A stretch of 64,000 nt of DNA from an uncultured Lentisphaeria bacterium (GCA_905197955.1 CAJKAR010000010.1:1-64000); one strand, 5' to 3'. Counted from the stretch's first letter, positions 7,183-17,313 are shown. Numbers and translations: made by a program. The notes: generated from the sequence alone by a model not told the origin.

Positions 7183-8826
7183 ATGAGAAGGGAACAGATG
7201 CTGAACGGGATCTGGGATTTTGCTTTTGCGGAACAGGGGATGGAAGAAGTTGATCCGGGGACGGTTTCGTTTTCGGAGGTGATTACTGTGCCGGGATGTT
7301 TTGATGCTCTGCCGGAGTACTTCGGAAAGCGCGGCACCGGGATATACCGTCGTTTTGTGGAATGTTCCGGGATGGTGAAACTGAGTCTGGAAGCGATTGG
7401 TCTTCGGGCAAGGATCTACTGGGATCGAAAAGAGATCGGTTCTTGTGAACACCCCTATTCTCCTGAATCGTTTGTGTTTTCGTCGGGGGCTCCGGGGAAA
7501 CACGAACTGATGATTCTCACCGACAACCGGATGCAGGAGGGCAATTCCACTTTGTTCTATCCGTATTACGATTTTTATGGTTACGGCGGCATCTATCGCG
7601 GAGTGAGTCTGACGGAGCTTCCGGCATTTTACATTGACCGTGCGGCGGTGATTCCGGAAAATATTGAAGACGGTACGGTCCGGATTTCTCCTGTCCTGTG
7701 CGGCGAGGTCCCGGATCGTTTTTCTCTCGGGGTCCGGTTCGACACCTCTGAACGGGAGGAGATATTTGAACTTGCCGGAGATCATCCGGAAATTCGCTGC
7801 CGGGTTCCGTCCTTCAAGCTCTGGTCCACAGAGACGCCGCATCTGCATGAAGTGACTCTTTCGTTGCCGGAGGATTCCATCCGTGTGGAGTTCGGCATCC
7901 GGAAAGTGGAATGCAGGGAGGGTAAAATTCTTCTGAACGGCAATCCGGTGAAACTGATCGGTTACAACCGTCACGAGAGCCATCCGGAATTTGGTTCCGC
8001 GACGCCTGATTTTCTGGCGTGTTCCGATTTGCGGATGATTAAGGAGCAGGGGTGCAACCTGATCCGCGGCTGTCACTACAAGCAGAACGATTTCACACTG
8101 AGTCTCTGTGACCGTCTTGGACTTCTGGTCTGGGAGGAGTCTCTTGGGTGGGGCAATCGGGAGGAGCAGTTTGCCGATCCTGATTTCTGCCGTCTCCAGC
8201 GTGAGCAGACTGTGGCGATGGTTCGGAGGAGCATCAATCATCCGAGTGTGATTCTCTGGGGGTTCCTGAACGAATGTGCCAGCAACAAACCGGTCGGCCG
8301 CGCCTGCATTCAGGATCTCTGCGAGGCGATCCGCCGCGAGGATGATTCCCGCCTGATCACGTTTGCTTCCAACCGGACCGTGACCGATATCTCTCTGGAT
8401 CTTGTGGATGTGATCTCGTTCAACACCTATCCCGGCTGGTACGATGGCGAGGCGACTGCGGAATCGGGCATCGACCGGGTGATTCCGGAACTGGAACGTC
8501 TTGCCGCATTTGCCAGTGCCCCGGAATATAAGGACAAGCCTCTGCTGATCAGCGAGATCGGAGCTGCGGCGATCTGCGGCGATCACTCCGGCATGCGCTG
8601 GTCCGAGGAGTACCAGAGCAAACTTCTTGAGACTGCGGTAAAATACATTCTGGAGAGTCCGCGTTACAGCGGGATTGCGATGTGGCAGTTCTGCAATGCG
8701 AAAACCTACATCACAACACAGGGAGTTCTGACGCGTCCGCGCGGATTCAACAACAAGGGTGTTGTGGATGAGTTCCGCCGTCCGAAACTTGCATGGAAAA
8801 CCCTGACCGGCCTTCTGCAGAAGTAA
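7183..8826 (+). CDS. Cytoplasmic glycoside hydrolase family 2 enzyme (beta-galactosidase/beta-glucuronidase type)
   Basis: A retaining exo-glycosidase of 547 residues with the GH2 order: jelly-roll sugar-binding domain, immunoglobulin-like domain, then a TIM barrel from about residue 245. The predicted acid/base is Glu364 (WGFLNE) and the nucleophile Glu458 (LLISEIG). The loop IGYNRHESHPEFG is the usual GH2 barrel entry. There is no signal peptide, so it acts on imported oligosaccharides. The start at 7183 has GGGAG eight bases upstream; an in-frame ATG at 7168 lacks a good site. At this length it is closer to beta-glucuronidases than to LacZ. The exact substrate is not readable from sequence. 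Confidence 0.88.
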   Translation: MRREQMLNGIWDFAFAEQGMEEVDPGTVSFSEVITVPGCFDALPEYFGKRGTGIYRRFVECSGMVKLSLEAIGLRARIYWDRKEIGSCEHPYSPESFVFSSGAPGKHELMILTDNRMQEGNSTLFYPYYDFYGYGGIYRGVSLTELPAFYIDRAAVIPENIEDGTVRISPVLCGEVPDRFSLGVRFDTSEREEIFELAGDHPEIRCRVPSFKLWSTETPHLHEVTLSLPEDSIRVEFGIRKVECREGKILLNGNPVKLIGYNRHESHPEFGSATPDFLACSDLRMIKEQGCNLIRGCHYKQNDFTLSLCDRLGLLVWEESLGWGNREEQFADPDFCRLQREQTVAMVRRSINHPSVILWGFLNECASNKPVGRACIQDLCEAIRREDDSRLITFASNRTVTDISLDLVDVISFNTYPGWYDGEATAESGIDRVIPELERLAAFASAPEYKDKPLLISEIGAAAICGDHSGMRWSEEYQSKLLETAVKYILESPRYSGIAMWQFCNAKTYITTQGVLTRPRGFNNKGVVDEFRRPKLAWKTLTGLLQK

Positions 8827-8859
8827 GAATTCTCTCCGAGAACGGATGGTTATTTGTAC

Positions 8860-11796
8860 TTACGGTTTATGGCGCAGCTTTAGAGTCTGACCATTGAATT
8901 TCACATACAGAATGCCATCCGCCATATGGATCTCCGGCAGACTGTTTTTGCCGGAGAGATTTTCTCCGAACCGAATCAGGAATCCGGACCATGGTTCCGT
9001 TTTTGGCACCTCGAACGCAAGATGCGTCGTGATCATGTTCCGATGCGGTTCATTGCCGGAGACAGTTCCTTTTTCTTTGAGCATGGCGCGGGAAAGCGGA
9101 ATCAGTTCCAGGTTCAACCCGTTGAAAAATGCCGTAATGCGGTCGATATCTTTTCGCAGATTTGTTGTGCCAAGATGGAAATGATAGACAGAATCCGCCG
9201 GTTCGAGTCCGGAATCGAGTATCAGCCAGGTTTCCTGGGTAAAACGAACGACACTGCGGAAATGACGGAGTTCTTTTTTCAGTGTAATGTTCCATTCGCC
9301 AGCCAGTGTCATGACTGCGGGAGAAAAGGCTGTTGCATACTGAGGTTCTTGATCGAGCTGTTTCCCGGTGATCCATCCGCGGTTGAAGCGCCAGTGATAG
9401 TTCAGGATTTTAAGTCCGGGAACGGTCCAGCGGGAGTGACCCTCGTCGTCCAGTTTCAGAGAGCCGGAGGTCCTGCCGCTGCACCCGGCATCGCCAAGGA
9501 GAAATTGTCCATGAGCGAACAGCTGAATGCTGCTGTCATCCTGATGGTGATGTGCCCAGGCTTTACCGGAACGGAACGCCAGCAGAGTTTCGCTTCCGTC
9601 CTCTGCTGATCCGCGGAAAAAGACGCCGAGTCCGGCAAGATGTTCCGATTTGAGTTCCGGTGCTTTAAGCGGGATGCCGTCTTCCGTCTTTCCTCCGGAT
9701 TCCTTTCCCAGCCAGTTCAGGCGAGCGGCGAGTTCCGGATCGCTTTCCGCAAAACAAGCGGCATAATTGTGCCAGAGAAGGCGGTACGGATGAACTGACG
9801 CATCATGATCGCCAAATGGAACCAGTGCCCGCAGGTTTTCTGAAGTTCCATTCGGAATGCCTCTCTGGGCGATCGCTGCGGAGAAGAGTTTACAGAACAT
9901 CGGATCTTTAAACCAGTTGTAATCGCCGCGTTCCTTCATCATTTTCAGGATCGGCAGGATCGTGAGAAGAACGTGCTGGAAATAGGTATGGCTTTCCTCC
10001 CAGACGCCGCTTTCCGGATAGACATGCACGGTGAGCTGACGTCGAAGCATGGAGATGAAGTCTTTTCTCCAGCTTTCCGCATCCGGATGATGCGGCCAGA
10101 GCATTCCGGCAGTTCCATAAACATTGATGATGTCTGTATAGAAATTCTGATTTGCCATGCCTTTGAGCGATGGATCGAAGGAATCCGGATCATCTGGCGG
10201 CAGCATGGCAGCATATCCTGCATAACAGCTCTGGGAGTGGAAGAGATTGGCAAGAAAGAGCAGTTTGGAACGCAGTTCGACAAGAAGCGGTTCCGGAATT
10301 CGTTTTTCTTTTGCCAGTTCCTCCGTCAGAAACATCAGCGGAGCGATCCGGCGCGAGGATACCGGATTTGTGGAGATGACTCCGGCACCGTGCCAGAATG
10401 AAGCGACCCGGGCGCGGATGTAGCGTGTCATTTTTGCAAGGAACTGTTCCGAATGGATATCTGCCTCCGGATCGGCAGGTTCGATCAGGTAGTGCATGAA
10501 ATCGTTTCCGCTCCGGAAGCTCCAGACAATTTCTCCGGGGATCGCATAGAAGGTCTGTCCGAGCATTTTTTCCAGCGGATAAAGTCCCCGCTGGATGTGA
10601 AGTTTCCGGAAGAGTCCCTGCTGGCTGAGCAGATGGGGTAAATCAAGATCCTCTTCATAAAAATGAGAGAGAGGCGGTTCGCTGGATGTAAGATCATCGC
10701 CTCCGGAAGGCGTGAATTCGGCTTTGGTTGCGGTTGCGAGCGCCCAGATTCGTTTGCCGTATCCGAGCCATCCTTCCCAGCAGAGTGCAGGAGTACATTC
10801 GGTCCGGTCGCGTTCCGGGATCCGCTCGGAGGAGGGGCCGGTGACGGCATCGGCTTTGGTCCAGGCGGGTACAAGCCGACGGGAAAGGCGGTTGCCTTTC
10901 CTCAGTCTCCGCATCCATGCGTCGATGGAATTGAGCCGGTTTCCCTTCCACTCTTCGCCGCGGAGGGCGATGATGCCGAAGATGGTGTCTTCTCCAGGAT
11001 GGCGAAAGGCAAATCCATCGGAAAGAGTCAGCTGGGACTGCTGGGTCCAAGGCCCGAGCTTTGCCAGTTCCGTATCAATGAAGTAGTGCAGGTGCCGGGT
11101 CTCATAATACGGAGTCTGATCCAGAAAATATCCGGTTTCGGGAAGTGAATCCTGTTCGAAGAGCCAGACAATCTGATCCGATTCCTCTGCATGGAATTCT
11201 TCTTCGATTTGAAGAAAATGCTGACCGGCGTCTAATGTGAATGTGATGGAATAGGAGAGCTCGTCATAACGGGTGCGCAGAACCGTGCGGAGGGGCCCGG
11301 ATTCCAGAATCTCCGTTCGGACTTTAGTGACCGGTTTCAGCGTATCGAAAAATGTTTCACCAAACCATCTCCCATTGTGGAACCGGATCCCGGCGACAGG
11401 GCCCGGAACTGTGCATGCTCCTTGATTTTCATACTCCTGCGAGACCGGAATATGGATTGCAATAATACCGTTTCCAAGTTCCCAGCAGGCATTTTTATGA
11501 ATCAGATTCACAGAATGAACCGGTATTTCCGGTGTTTCCGAAAGAATCTCCAGTTCCAGTTTTTCATTTGCGCCTAATGCCAGACCAAGAAAAAAGCGAT
11601 CCGGATTCTGACGGGAACGTTGTGCGGAATAGAGTGTCCCTTTGTGCTTATCGCGACAGAGAAAACAGGCTTTTTCTGGCGGATTGCATGGAAAAGCTGT
11701 TTGAACAACCTGAAACTCGTGAGGCAGCGAGCAGGGCTCCTGAATACAGAGGCATCCGTTTGCGCTGAACAGCATCGGGGATGGCATGGCGGTCAT
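8860..11796 (-). CDS. Heparinase II/III-like polysaccharide lyase family protein
   Basis: A 978-residue protein related to the heparinase II/III superfamily (alpha/alpha-toroid plus beta-sandwich). The beta-sandwich begins near residue 746 with AHHHQDDSSIQLFAHG and LLGDAG, the conserved start of that domain. The helical toroid (about 420-700) includes ESGVWEESHTYFQH. It is longer than most relatives because of an N-terminal beta-rich domain of about 380 residues. No signal peptide is evident. The start at 11796 has CAGGAG eight bases upstream; an earlier in-frame ATG would overlap the regulator. It follows the GntR regulator by 16 bases, so they form one operon. Uronic-acid polysaccharide cleavage is inferred, and catalytic residues were not assigned. 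Confidence 0.75.
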   Translation of the reverse strand: MTAMPSPMLFSANGCLCIQEPCSLPHEFQVVQTAFPCNPPEKACFLCRDKHKGTLYSAQRSRQNPDRFFLGLALGANEKLELEILSETPEIPVHSVNLIHKNACWELGNGIIAIHIPVSQEYENQGACTVPGPVAGIRFHNGRWFGETFFDTLKPVTKVRTEILESGPLRTVLRTRYDELSYSITFTLDAGQHFLQIEEEFHAEESDQIVWLFEQDSLPETGYFLDQTPYYETRHLHYFIDTELAKLGPWTQQSQLTLSDGFAFRHPGEDTIFGIIALRGEEWKGNRLNSIDAWMRRLRKGNRLSRRLVPAWTKADAVTGPSSERIPERDRTECTPALCWEGWLGYGKRIWALATATKAEFTPSGGDDLTSSEPPLSHFYEEDLDLPHLLSQQGLFRKLHIQRGLYPLEKMLGQTFYAIPGEIVWSFRSGNDFMHYLIEPADPEADIHSEQFLAKMTRYIRARVASFWHGAGVISTNPVSSRRIAPLMFLTEELAKEKRIPEPLLVELRSKLLFLANLFHSQSCYAGYAAMLPPDDPDSFDPSLKGMANQNFYTDIINVYGTAGMLWPHHPDAESWRKDFISMLRRQLTVHVYPESGVWEESHTYFQHVLLTILPILKMMKERGDYNWFKDPMFCKLFSAAIAQRGIPNGTSENLRALVPFGDHDASVHPYRLLWHNYAACFAESDPELAARLNWLGKESGGKTEDGIPLKAPELKSEHLAGLGVFFRGSAEDGSETLLAFRSGKAWAHHHQDDSSIQLFAHGQFLLGDAGCSGRTSGSLKLDDEGHSRWTVPGLKILNYHWRFNRGWITGKQLDQEPQYATAFSPAVMTLAGEWNITLKKELRHFRSVVRFTQETWLILDSGLEPADSVYHFHLGTTNLRKDIDRITAFFNGLNLELIPLSRAMLKEKGTVSGNEPHRNMITTHLAFEVPKTEPWSGFLIRFGENLSGKNSLPEIHMADGILYVKFNGQTLKLRHKP

Positions 11797-11812
11797 AGTA
11801 AAACTCCTGAGA

Positions 11813-13240
11813 TTAATGAAGCAGCAGATCACGCAGATTCTTCATATATTGTTTTCGATGGAGATGTTCGCAGTTTTCGCGGATTTGCGTGATGAGTTCC
11901 GGAAGCAGGTGTGCAAGTTCTTCCCGGGATGGCTTTGAGGAGAGCAGAGGCAGGAAGAGCTTATCGGTCAAAAGCTGTGTGAGGAAATCTTCTATACTGG
12001 AACTGTGCGTGCCTTCCATATGTTCCTCCTGTTTCGGGAGGTTCAGAATCTGATTGGCAACCGTTGCAAGGCCCGGATGAAAGGATTCCGGCTGCTCTAT
12101 TACTTTTCTGGTGCAGGAGCGATAGGGGGAAAGACCATGGCATTCTTTCAGGAGAGCGGTTTGAACGGTTTCTCCAAGGATGAAGCCGAAGAATTCTGCG
12201 GCGGGACGAGTACATTCCGGAGCAGCCATGCTGATCCGGCAGTAGGGAATTTCGGAAGATCCATCGGGCGCGAGGGGTAGTGCGTGTATACCAATCGGAG
12301 GAGTTTCCTCTTTTAGAGAGAAAGCTCCGAAATAGAAACTGTTTTTAACTGCTGCCCCGGAATGATCTATCAGCAGACGGCGTGTTTGTTCAAATCGGTC
12401 GCTGGTTTGCATATCGACATTGTAGAGTTCATTTTCCTGGATGAACGCAAGCAGTTCGGTGAGTTCCTCCAGTTTTTCCCGGAGTTCGGTATCGTTCATA
12501 GCCTGTCGGCGGAAGAAGCCGATGCTGTGCAGCATCAGGGTGCTGTTAACCGGCATGACTGAATGGGATCCGTAGGACTGCTTCATCCATTTCATCAGAT
12601 TCAGCCAGGAACTTGTGTCCGGCAATTTTTGATTCGGCAGTGCAGTATAAAAAAGCATGGAGGGCTGAAGCAGATACGGCATGGAGTCGGAAAGACGCAG
12701 AGTCTGGAGTTCCGGGATGATATCCTCTTTTCGGAATCCGTTTCCGCAGTTGCGTTCGATTTCGGAAACGGGAACAAATCCGATTCCGCAGTGGTGAAGT
12801 TCTTCTGGGGAACGGACGATTACGACGGGATGGTTCCGGCGCTGGTCAAGCAGTTCCCGGACTTTTTCCGGATCCGGAAGAAAATAAGGTTTGACCTTCC
12901 ACTGCGGATGAAGTGTTTCGAATTTCCGGATAATCCGGCACCAGAAATCGGTCTGCCAGGGAAGATCTTCGGTGAAAACGACTTCCACATCTGAGCCGGT
13001 TCGCCATTCGGTGGAAGGAAGAGTACGAAATGCGGGATTGACTTTGAATCCTTTCTGAGGGGTACAGAAAAGGATATTTTCCTGTTCCAATTCTTTCAAA
13101 GCTGTTGCGGCAACATGTCTGGATTCATTCAAAAGATCTGTCAGTTCGCGTATACTGGGCGTGCCTTCCAGAAAACCAGGTTCTCCATTCAAAATTTTCT
13201 GTTTCAGAATTTGTTTTACAGCGTCGATTCGTTTTGACAT
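11813..13240 (-). CDS. GntR-family regulator with a solute-binding-protein-like sensor domain
   Basis: A 475-residue transcription factor. Residues 1-70 form a GntR winged helix (PSIRELTDLLNESRHVAATA, then the wing FCTPQKGF). The rest, from about residue 80, resembles an extracellular sugar-binding protein fold (DLPWQTDFWCRIIRKFETLHP at the first lobe) but has no export signal, so it should sense its ligand in the cytoplasm. The start at 13240 gives better spacing to AAAGG than the ATG at 13246. It leads the heparinase-like gene and is divergent from the secreted hydrolase operon, so it probably controls both. A second regulator of the same design lies at 47511-48854. Confidence 0.85.
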   Translation of the reverse strand: MSKRIDAVKQILKQKILNGEPGFLEGTPSIRELTDLLNESRHVAATALKELEQENILFCTPQKGFKVNPAFRTLPSTEWRTGSDVEVVFTEDLPWQTDFWCRIIRKFETLHPQWKVKPYFLPDPEKVRELLDQRRNHPVVIVRSPEELHHCGIGFVPVSEIERNCGNGFRKEDIIPELQTLRLSDSMPYLLQPSMLFYTALPNQKLPDTSSWLNLMKWMKQSYGSHSVMPVNSTLMLHSIGFFRRQAMNDTELREKLEELTELLAFIQENELYNVDMQTSDRFEQTRRLLIDHSGAAVKNSFYFGAFSLKEETPPIGIHALPLAPDGSSEIPYCRISMAAPECTRPAAEFFGFILGETVQTALLKECHGLSPYRSCTRKVIEQPESFHPGLATVANQILNLPKQEEHMEGTHSSSIEDFLTQLLTDKLFLPLLSSKPSREELAHLLPELITQIRENCEHLHRKQYMKNLRDLLLH

Positions 13241-13288
13241 TCGCATCAGCCTTTCCGGTTTATTTCATCCGTATTTTTTTCATAAGTT

Positions 13289-13317
13289 ATTATAGCACAT
13301 TTCCGGAAGGAAAACAA
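13289..13317 (-). promoter_or_regulatory. Promoter of the GntR-heparinase operon
   Basis: The -35 box TTGTTT (13317-13312), a 17-base spacer and TATAAT (13294-13289) are preceded by TGC, an extended -10 element (TGCTATAAT). Confidence 0.65.
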
Positions 13318-13327
13318 GTCTTTTTTC

Positions 13328-13339
13328 TGACAGTTGTCA
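13328..13339. promoter_or_regulatory. TGACA-GT-TGTCA dyad in the divergent region
   Basis: A short inverted repeat lies between the two divergent promoters. A related TGTCATA string recurs at about 13409-13415. It is a plausible but unproven operator for the adjacent GntR regulator. Confidence 0.3.
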
Positions 13340-13432
13340 TAAAAAAATAAAAAAATAATCCTTTTCTATGTTTTATGAATAGGCGAAAAATAAAAAAATA
13401 AAGAAATCTGTCATATTTTTTTAAAATGCCCG

Positions 13433-13461
13433 TTGCTTTTGACGGCGGTTTGTGGTATAAT
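13433..13461 (+). promoter_or_regulatory. Promoter of the locus A secreted hydrolase operon
   Basis: The -35 box TTGCTT (13433-13438), a 17-base spacer and TATAAT (13456-13461) are embedded in the block TTTGTGGTATAAT (13449-13461). The same 13 bases occur at two other carbohydrate promoters in this window. Confidence 0.7.
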
Positions 13462-13511
13462 ATTTTGTAAAGAACAGAAAAATGTAGAATTCAGTCAAGA
13501 AAGAGGTTACA

Positions 13512-16500
13512 ATGTTTCTTACAGCAAGAGGGATTCTTCTTGCCGTGTCTGTCTGTATGTTTACTGCGTTCCCAGCCGGAGCGCAAATGAAAACCGGAGA
13601 ACAGATGCGGGATTGGTTCCAGGTCTTTTCCCTGAACGAAAAACAGCGCGACTTCGATTATTCTGCCGTACTTTTCCGGACGAACCGCGAGTCGAATATT
13701 TTTTATCCGGGTGAAAAACCGGAACTTGACATTCAGATCCGCGCGACCGGGAAAAGTCCGCTGAAATGTGATGCTGTTGTCCGGATCATCCGCTGGTCTA
13801 CGGAGAACGTGCCGGGAGATATCTGGCGTCCGCAGGTGAAATATCTTGGAACAGTCGATTCAATTCCTCTGAAGATTGATCTTCCGGTAAACGGCTGGAA
13901 GAATTTCAGAATCAAGCCTGATCTTCCGGAGATCTTTGGGGGGTATGCCGTAGTATTGGAAATGGGACCGTATGGAAATCGTTTTGTTTCTTCTATGGTG
14001 CGTGCCCGCGAAAATAAAACGGTTTTGCAGAAATATCCGAAGCAGGGCAGCGAGTTTTTTCCGCCTGCGACGATGGAGCGGCTCGGACTCCAGGCGGTCC
14101 GCTACGGCATCCCATTTCTGATGAAGAAAAGCGGACGTGACCGGGAACGCCTGATGGCAAAACTGGATTCCGTTTTCCGTGAGATGAAGCGGCACAAAAT
14201 CGTTGCGACGATTGAGATTGGGGCCGGGAGTTTTACCGATGGTCAGCCTCTCGGAATGCCGCGTCCGCACCTCGACAAAAACAATGTGATGCTCCAGACG
14301 AAATCCGACATGGCATGGTTGCCGGAACATGATCCAGAGTTCGGCGAATTCTGCTATGAAATCCTTTCCAGATACGGATGGCCGAAGGGACCGGTCAACG
14401 GGATCATGCTCTGGAACGAACCGTGGGAGGGGATTTCCATTTCCGGATGGGGGGCGGATATGCCGCGTTATCTGGAAATGTACAAGGTGATGGGGGATGC
14501 GGTTCGTCGCGCAAATCGTGATGCCGGAGTTCATGTGCTGATCGGTGGCTGTGACTCTTCTTCCAATACGCTGGATAAATTTTTTGGCGATGAATCAGAT
14601 GAACTTTTAAAGGATCTGGATTTCTGCAGTATTCATTACCAGGGGCTTTCGGCTCCGAGTCTTTTGCGGAAATGGCGAGACCGTAAACCCGAGCGTGTGT
14701 TGATCTGGGACACAGAAAGCTGGGTGGCTAATTCGGAGGATTTGCTGGGGGGAGTGATTGCTGCGAACCGTGCTGCGGGATATGACCGTTCTATGGGATT
14801 TTTTGGCGGATATGTCTTCGGAAGTATGCGCCATGATGGAGCCCCGGTCGAAGGCGAGATCATGACGGAAAAGGGAAAACAGAAGATATCGCTTCCTCTT
14901 GCTGCCTATCCCATGGCCGCTGGAATTGCCGCGATGCAGAGTTTTATAGGAGATCGTGAATTTCGGGAAATTCTGTTTCGGGGAGGGCTCCCGTGGATCT
15001 TTGTTTTTGACGGACTGAATGGACGAAAGGAAGATGGAACGGTCGTGGTTCTCGGCGACCTGAGCGGGCTGTTCGGACATAATGCAGTGATGTATCCAAA
15101 TGTCAGACCGCTGGAGGAAATTCGGCGGAAGAACGAACTCCGCAGGCAAATTCCCTTGCTGAAACAGGGGACCTCTCTCTGGAATTCTCTGAAGAAAGAG
15201 TTCTCAGGACGGTTTCCTGACAGACACATTGGTGACAGTAATCTTATCCGATCTTTGACGGAACTTCTAAGAGAACCGTGGCCCTTTACCGGTGTTTCCC
15301 TGGAAGTGGATGCTTCTTGTGGAACGTTTGCTTTGTTCGATATGTATGGCAATCTGGTTAAAGCGGAAAACGGGGTATACCGGATTCCTCTTGACATCCG
15401 CGGATTCTATCTGCGCTCGACCGCTCCCGGCGGATTTGACGATTTGCTGACGGCTTTGAAACGTTCCTGTATGACTGGAATGCAGGTCGTGGAGCTGATT
15501 CCACGCGATTTTCTGGAATCCGTCAAACCGGGAGCCAGACTGCGGATGACGGTTCATAATCTTCTGAACCGTCCACTGAACGGTTGCTTGAAGGGACATA
15601 TCGAAGGACTTTCTATTCAGTACCCGGAGCGCCTTTCTCTGGCGCCGTTTGAAAGCCGTGAGGTCATTGTGACCGTAAAGAGCGGAAATGAAAATCCCCG
15701 GAATCTCTATCCCCTGTACTTCGCCTTTGACGCTGGAAACGACGGTTTTGCCGAGGTGCGTGACACCATGCGCAGCAATGTCATCATAAAACGAACCGTC
15801 AAAATTGACGGATTTCTGGATGACTGGAAGGGCGTGATACCACAGATCGTCAGCAATGACGGAACTGTTGAATCAAGTCTGATGGAAAAGGCATGGCTTC
15901 CATTTGAACAGGATACTATGAGTCGGAACAAGAGTCTTGCAATGATCTACACTGCGTACGACAATCGTTATTTCTATTTTGCAGCAAAGGTTTCCGACCG
16001 GACCGTTCATCCGGGGACTCTGCGCTTTGAGACGCGTGACGATGCGATGTTTTATTATCCGGAGGTGACGCTGAAATACAATACGGAAAAAACGTTCCTG
16101 TATGAGGTGCAGAAGGAAAGTGCCTCGGCTGTTTGCGGGATTGAGAAGCCGGGAAAACCGGGTGTGCGCGTTCCGGAATGTATTCGTCCTTCAGTGGAGC
16201 GCCTCCGCTTTGATCTGACCCTGCCAGAAGATCGGCTGACAAAAGTGACGCTGTATTTTCCGTGGAGCGATTTCCGTTCCGGCAGGGAGGCGTGGATTCG
16301 GTTTCTTGACCGGAACGGAAAGGAATTGACGGGAAGCCGCCGGATCTGGAGCATTCGAGATGGTGCGTTTGTTTCCTGTGAAGCGGCGGGAACGTTGAGC
16401 CTTGAGATTGTCAATCCCCGCTGGTGGCACAAGGAGTCCGGACGTGTCGCCGGAATTTTCTTTGACCGGGGATCGCGGTCCGGTTTCCGGTTGAGTCAGT

Positions 16501-17237
16501 CGGGGGCATATCTGAAGTTTCTCGGTCTGGATGAGAAAGAACCGGGAAAATGGATCGGCAGATTCGGTTCTCTCGGATATCTGCTTCCCGGACTTGGAGA
16601 GAAGAAACTGGACCGGAATATTTCCTGTGTTCTCCGCAATGATGATGTGAAGGACCGCCTTGTCTGGCCGGAAGGCGTGCGGCGATACAGCTACCGGATG
16701 CGCCCGATACTTCCGGACGGCGCCTCTTCCGGCACCGACAACATCCAGATCGCATTCAATGTACTTTCGATGCAGGAAGACCCGGTTACCATTGCGAATC
16801 TGCCCGGACGCATGCCGGGGTTTGTGAATTACAATTCCAGCGATTATGAATTCGCATTGAACAAGGTGGCTTCCGAGTACGGCGGAGGAACCGAGATCTG
16901 GAGATTGCAGGTTCCCGACGGTGTCCGCAAGCATTTTTATCCGCGTCAGCCGAAAGCTCCGTGGGAAGGCGCTGTGAAAAATGGTTCTCTGGTGATTGTT
17001 TACAAGAATGAAACTCGTTTTGTGGAGGCGGCAATTCCATGGAATGAAATACCGCTTGTGAAAAAACAGATGGAGGAGGGGAAGACAGTCAAATTCTCCT
17101 TCCGCGTCAATGACGATGGCGCGGCGCCGCTGGATTTCGGAAAGGACCGCGCCGTCACGCGCAAGGCTGGCTACACCTTCCATCCGGACTGGAAAACGAA
17201 CTGGACCAATGAAATTGAATTCCGTTTTGAACCATGA
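13512..17237 (+). CDS. Large secreted clan GH-A glycosidase-like protein with CBM9-like domains
   Basis: A 1241-residue exported protein with a signal peptide ending near AGA-Q (residue 25). After an N-terminal beta domain, a TIM barrel (about 185-500) carries LWNEPW with Glu303 as predicted acid/base and LIWDTESW with Glu402 as predicted nucleophile. This pattern suits clan GH-A families such as GH39 or GH5. The C-terminal half contains TVKIDGFLDDWKGV (about residue 763), the start of a CBM9-like carbohydrate-binding module, and a second similar module near the end. It is the first gene of a four-gene plus-strand operon. AGAGG lies five bases before the start. The exact family is uncertain. 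Confidence 0.75.
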   Translation: MFLTARGILLAVSVCMFTAFPAGAQMKTGEQMRDWFQVFSLNEKQRDFDYSAVLFRTNRESNIFYPGEKPELDIQIRATGKSPLKCDAVVRIIRWSTENVPGDIWRPQVKYLGTVDSIPLKIDLPVNGWKNFRIKPDLPEIFGGYAVVLEMGPYGNRFVSSMVRARENKTVLQKYPKQGSEFFPPATMERLGLQAVRYGIPFLMKKSGRDRERLMAKLDSVFREMKRHKIVATIEIGAGSFTDGQPLGMPRPHLDKNNVMLQTKSDMAWLPEHDPEFGEFCYEILSRYGWPKGPVNGIMLWNEPWEGISISGWGADMPRYLEMYKVMGDAVRRANRDAGVHVLIGGCDSSSNTLDKFFGDESDELLKDLDFCSIHYQGLSAPSLLRKWRDRKPERVLIWDTESWVANSEDLLGGVIAANRAAGYDRSMGFFGGYVFGSMRHDGAPVEGEIMTEKGKQKISLPLAAYPMAAGIAAMQSFIGDREFREILFRGGLPWIFVFDGLNGRKEDGTVVVLGDLSGLFGHNAVMYPNVRPLEEIRRKNELRRQIPLLKQGTSLWNSLKKEFSGRFPDRHIGDSNLIRSLTELLREPWPFTGVSLEVDASCGTFALFDMYGNLVKAENGVYRIPLDIRGFYLRSTAPGGFDDLLTALKRSCMTGMQVVELIPRDFLESVKPGARLRMTVHNLLNRPLNGCLKGHIEGLSIQYPERLSLAPFESREVIVTVKSGNENPRNLYPLYFAFDAGNDGFAEVRDTMRSNVIIKRTVKIDGFLDDWKGVIPQIVSNDGTVESSLMEKAWLPFEQDTMSRNKSLAMIYTAYDNRYFYFAAKVSDRTVHPGTLRFETRDDAMFYYPEVTLKYNTEKTFLYEVQKESASAVCGIEKPGKPGVRVPECIRPSVERLRFDLTLPEDRLTKVTLYFPWSDFRSGREAWIRFLDRNGKELTGSRRIWSIRDGAFVSCEAAGTLSLEIVNPRWWHKESGRVAGIFFDRGSRSGFRLSQSGAYLKFLGLDEKEPGKWIGRFGSLGYLLPGLGEKKLDRNISCVLRNDDVKDRLVWPEGVRRYSYRMRPILPDGASSGTDNIQIAFNVLSMQEDPVTIANLPGRMPGFVNYNSSDYEFALNKVASEYGGGTEIWRLQVPDGVRKHFYPRQPKAPWEGAVKNGSLVIVYKNETRFVEAAIPWNEIPLVKKQMEEGKTVKFSFRVNDDGAAPLDFGKDRAVTRKAGYTFHPDWKTNWTNEIEFRFEP

Positions 17238-17313
17238 ACAAAGGGAATCAGAGCGGGGGTTCATACAAATGAACTGGGACACAATCAAACATACAAAAAA
17301 GAAAGGTTGGGAG

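Noticed and set aside
6997..8586. A 529-codon minus-strand frame opposite the GH2 gene
   Set aside because: Antisense to an enzyme with intact GH2 catalytic motifs; it would also overlap the AraC gene's promoter region.
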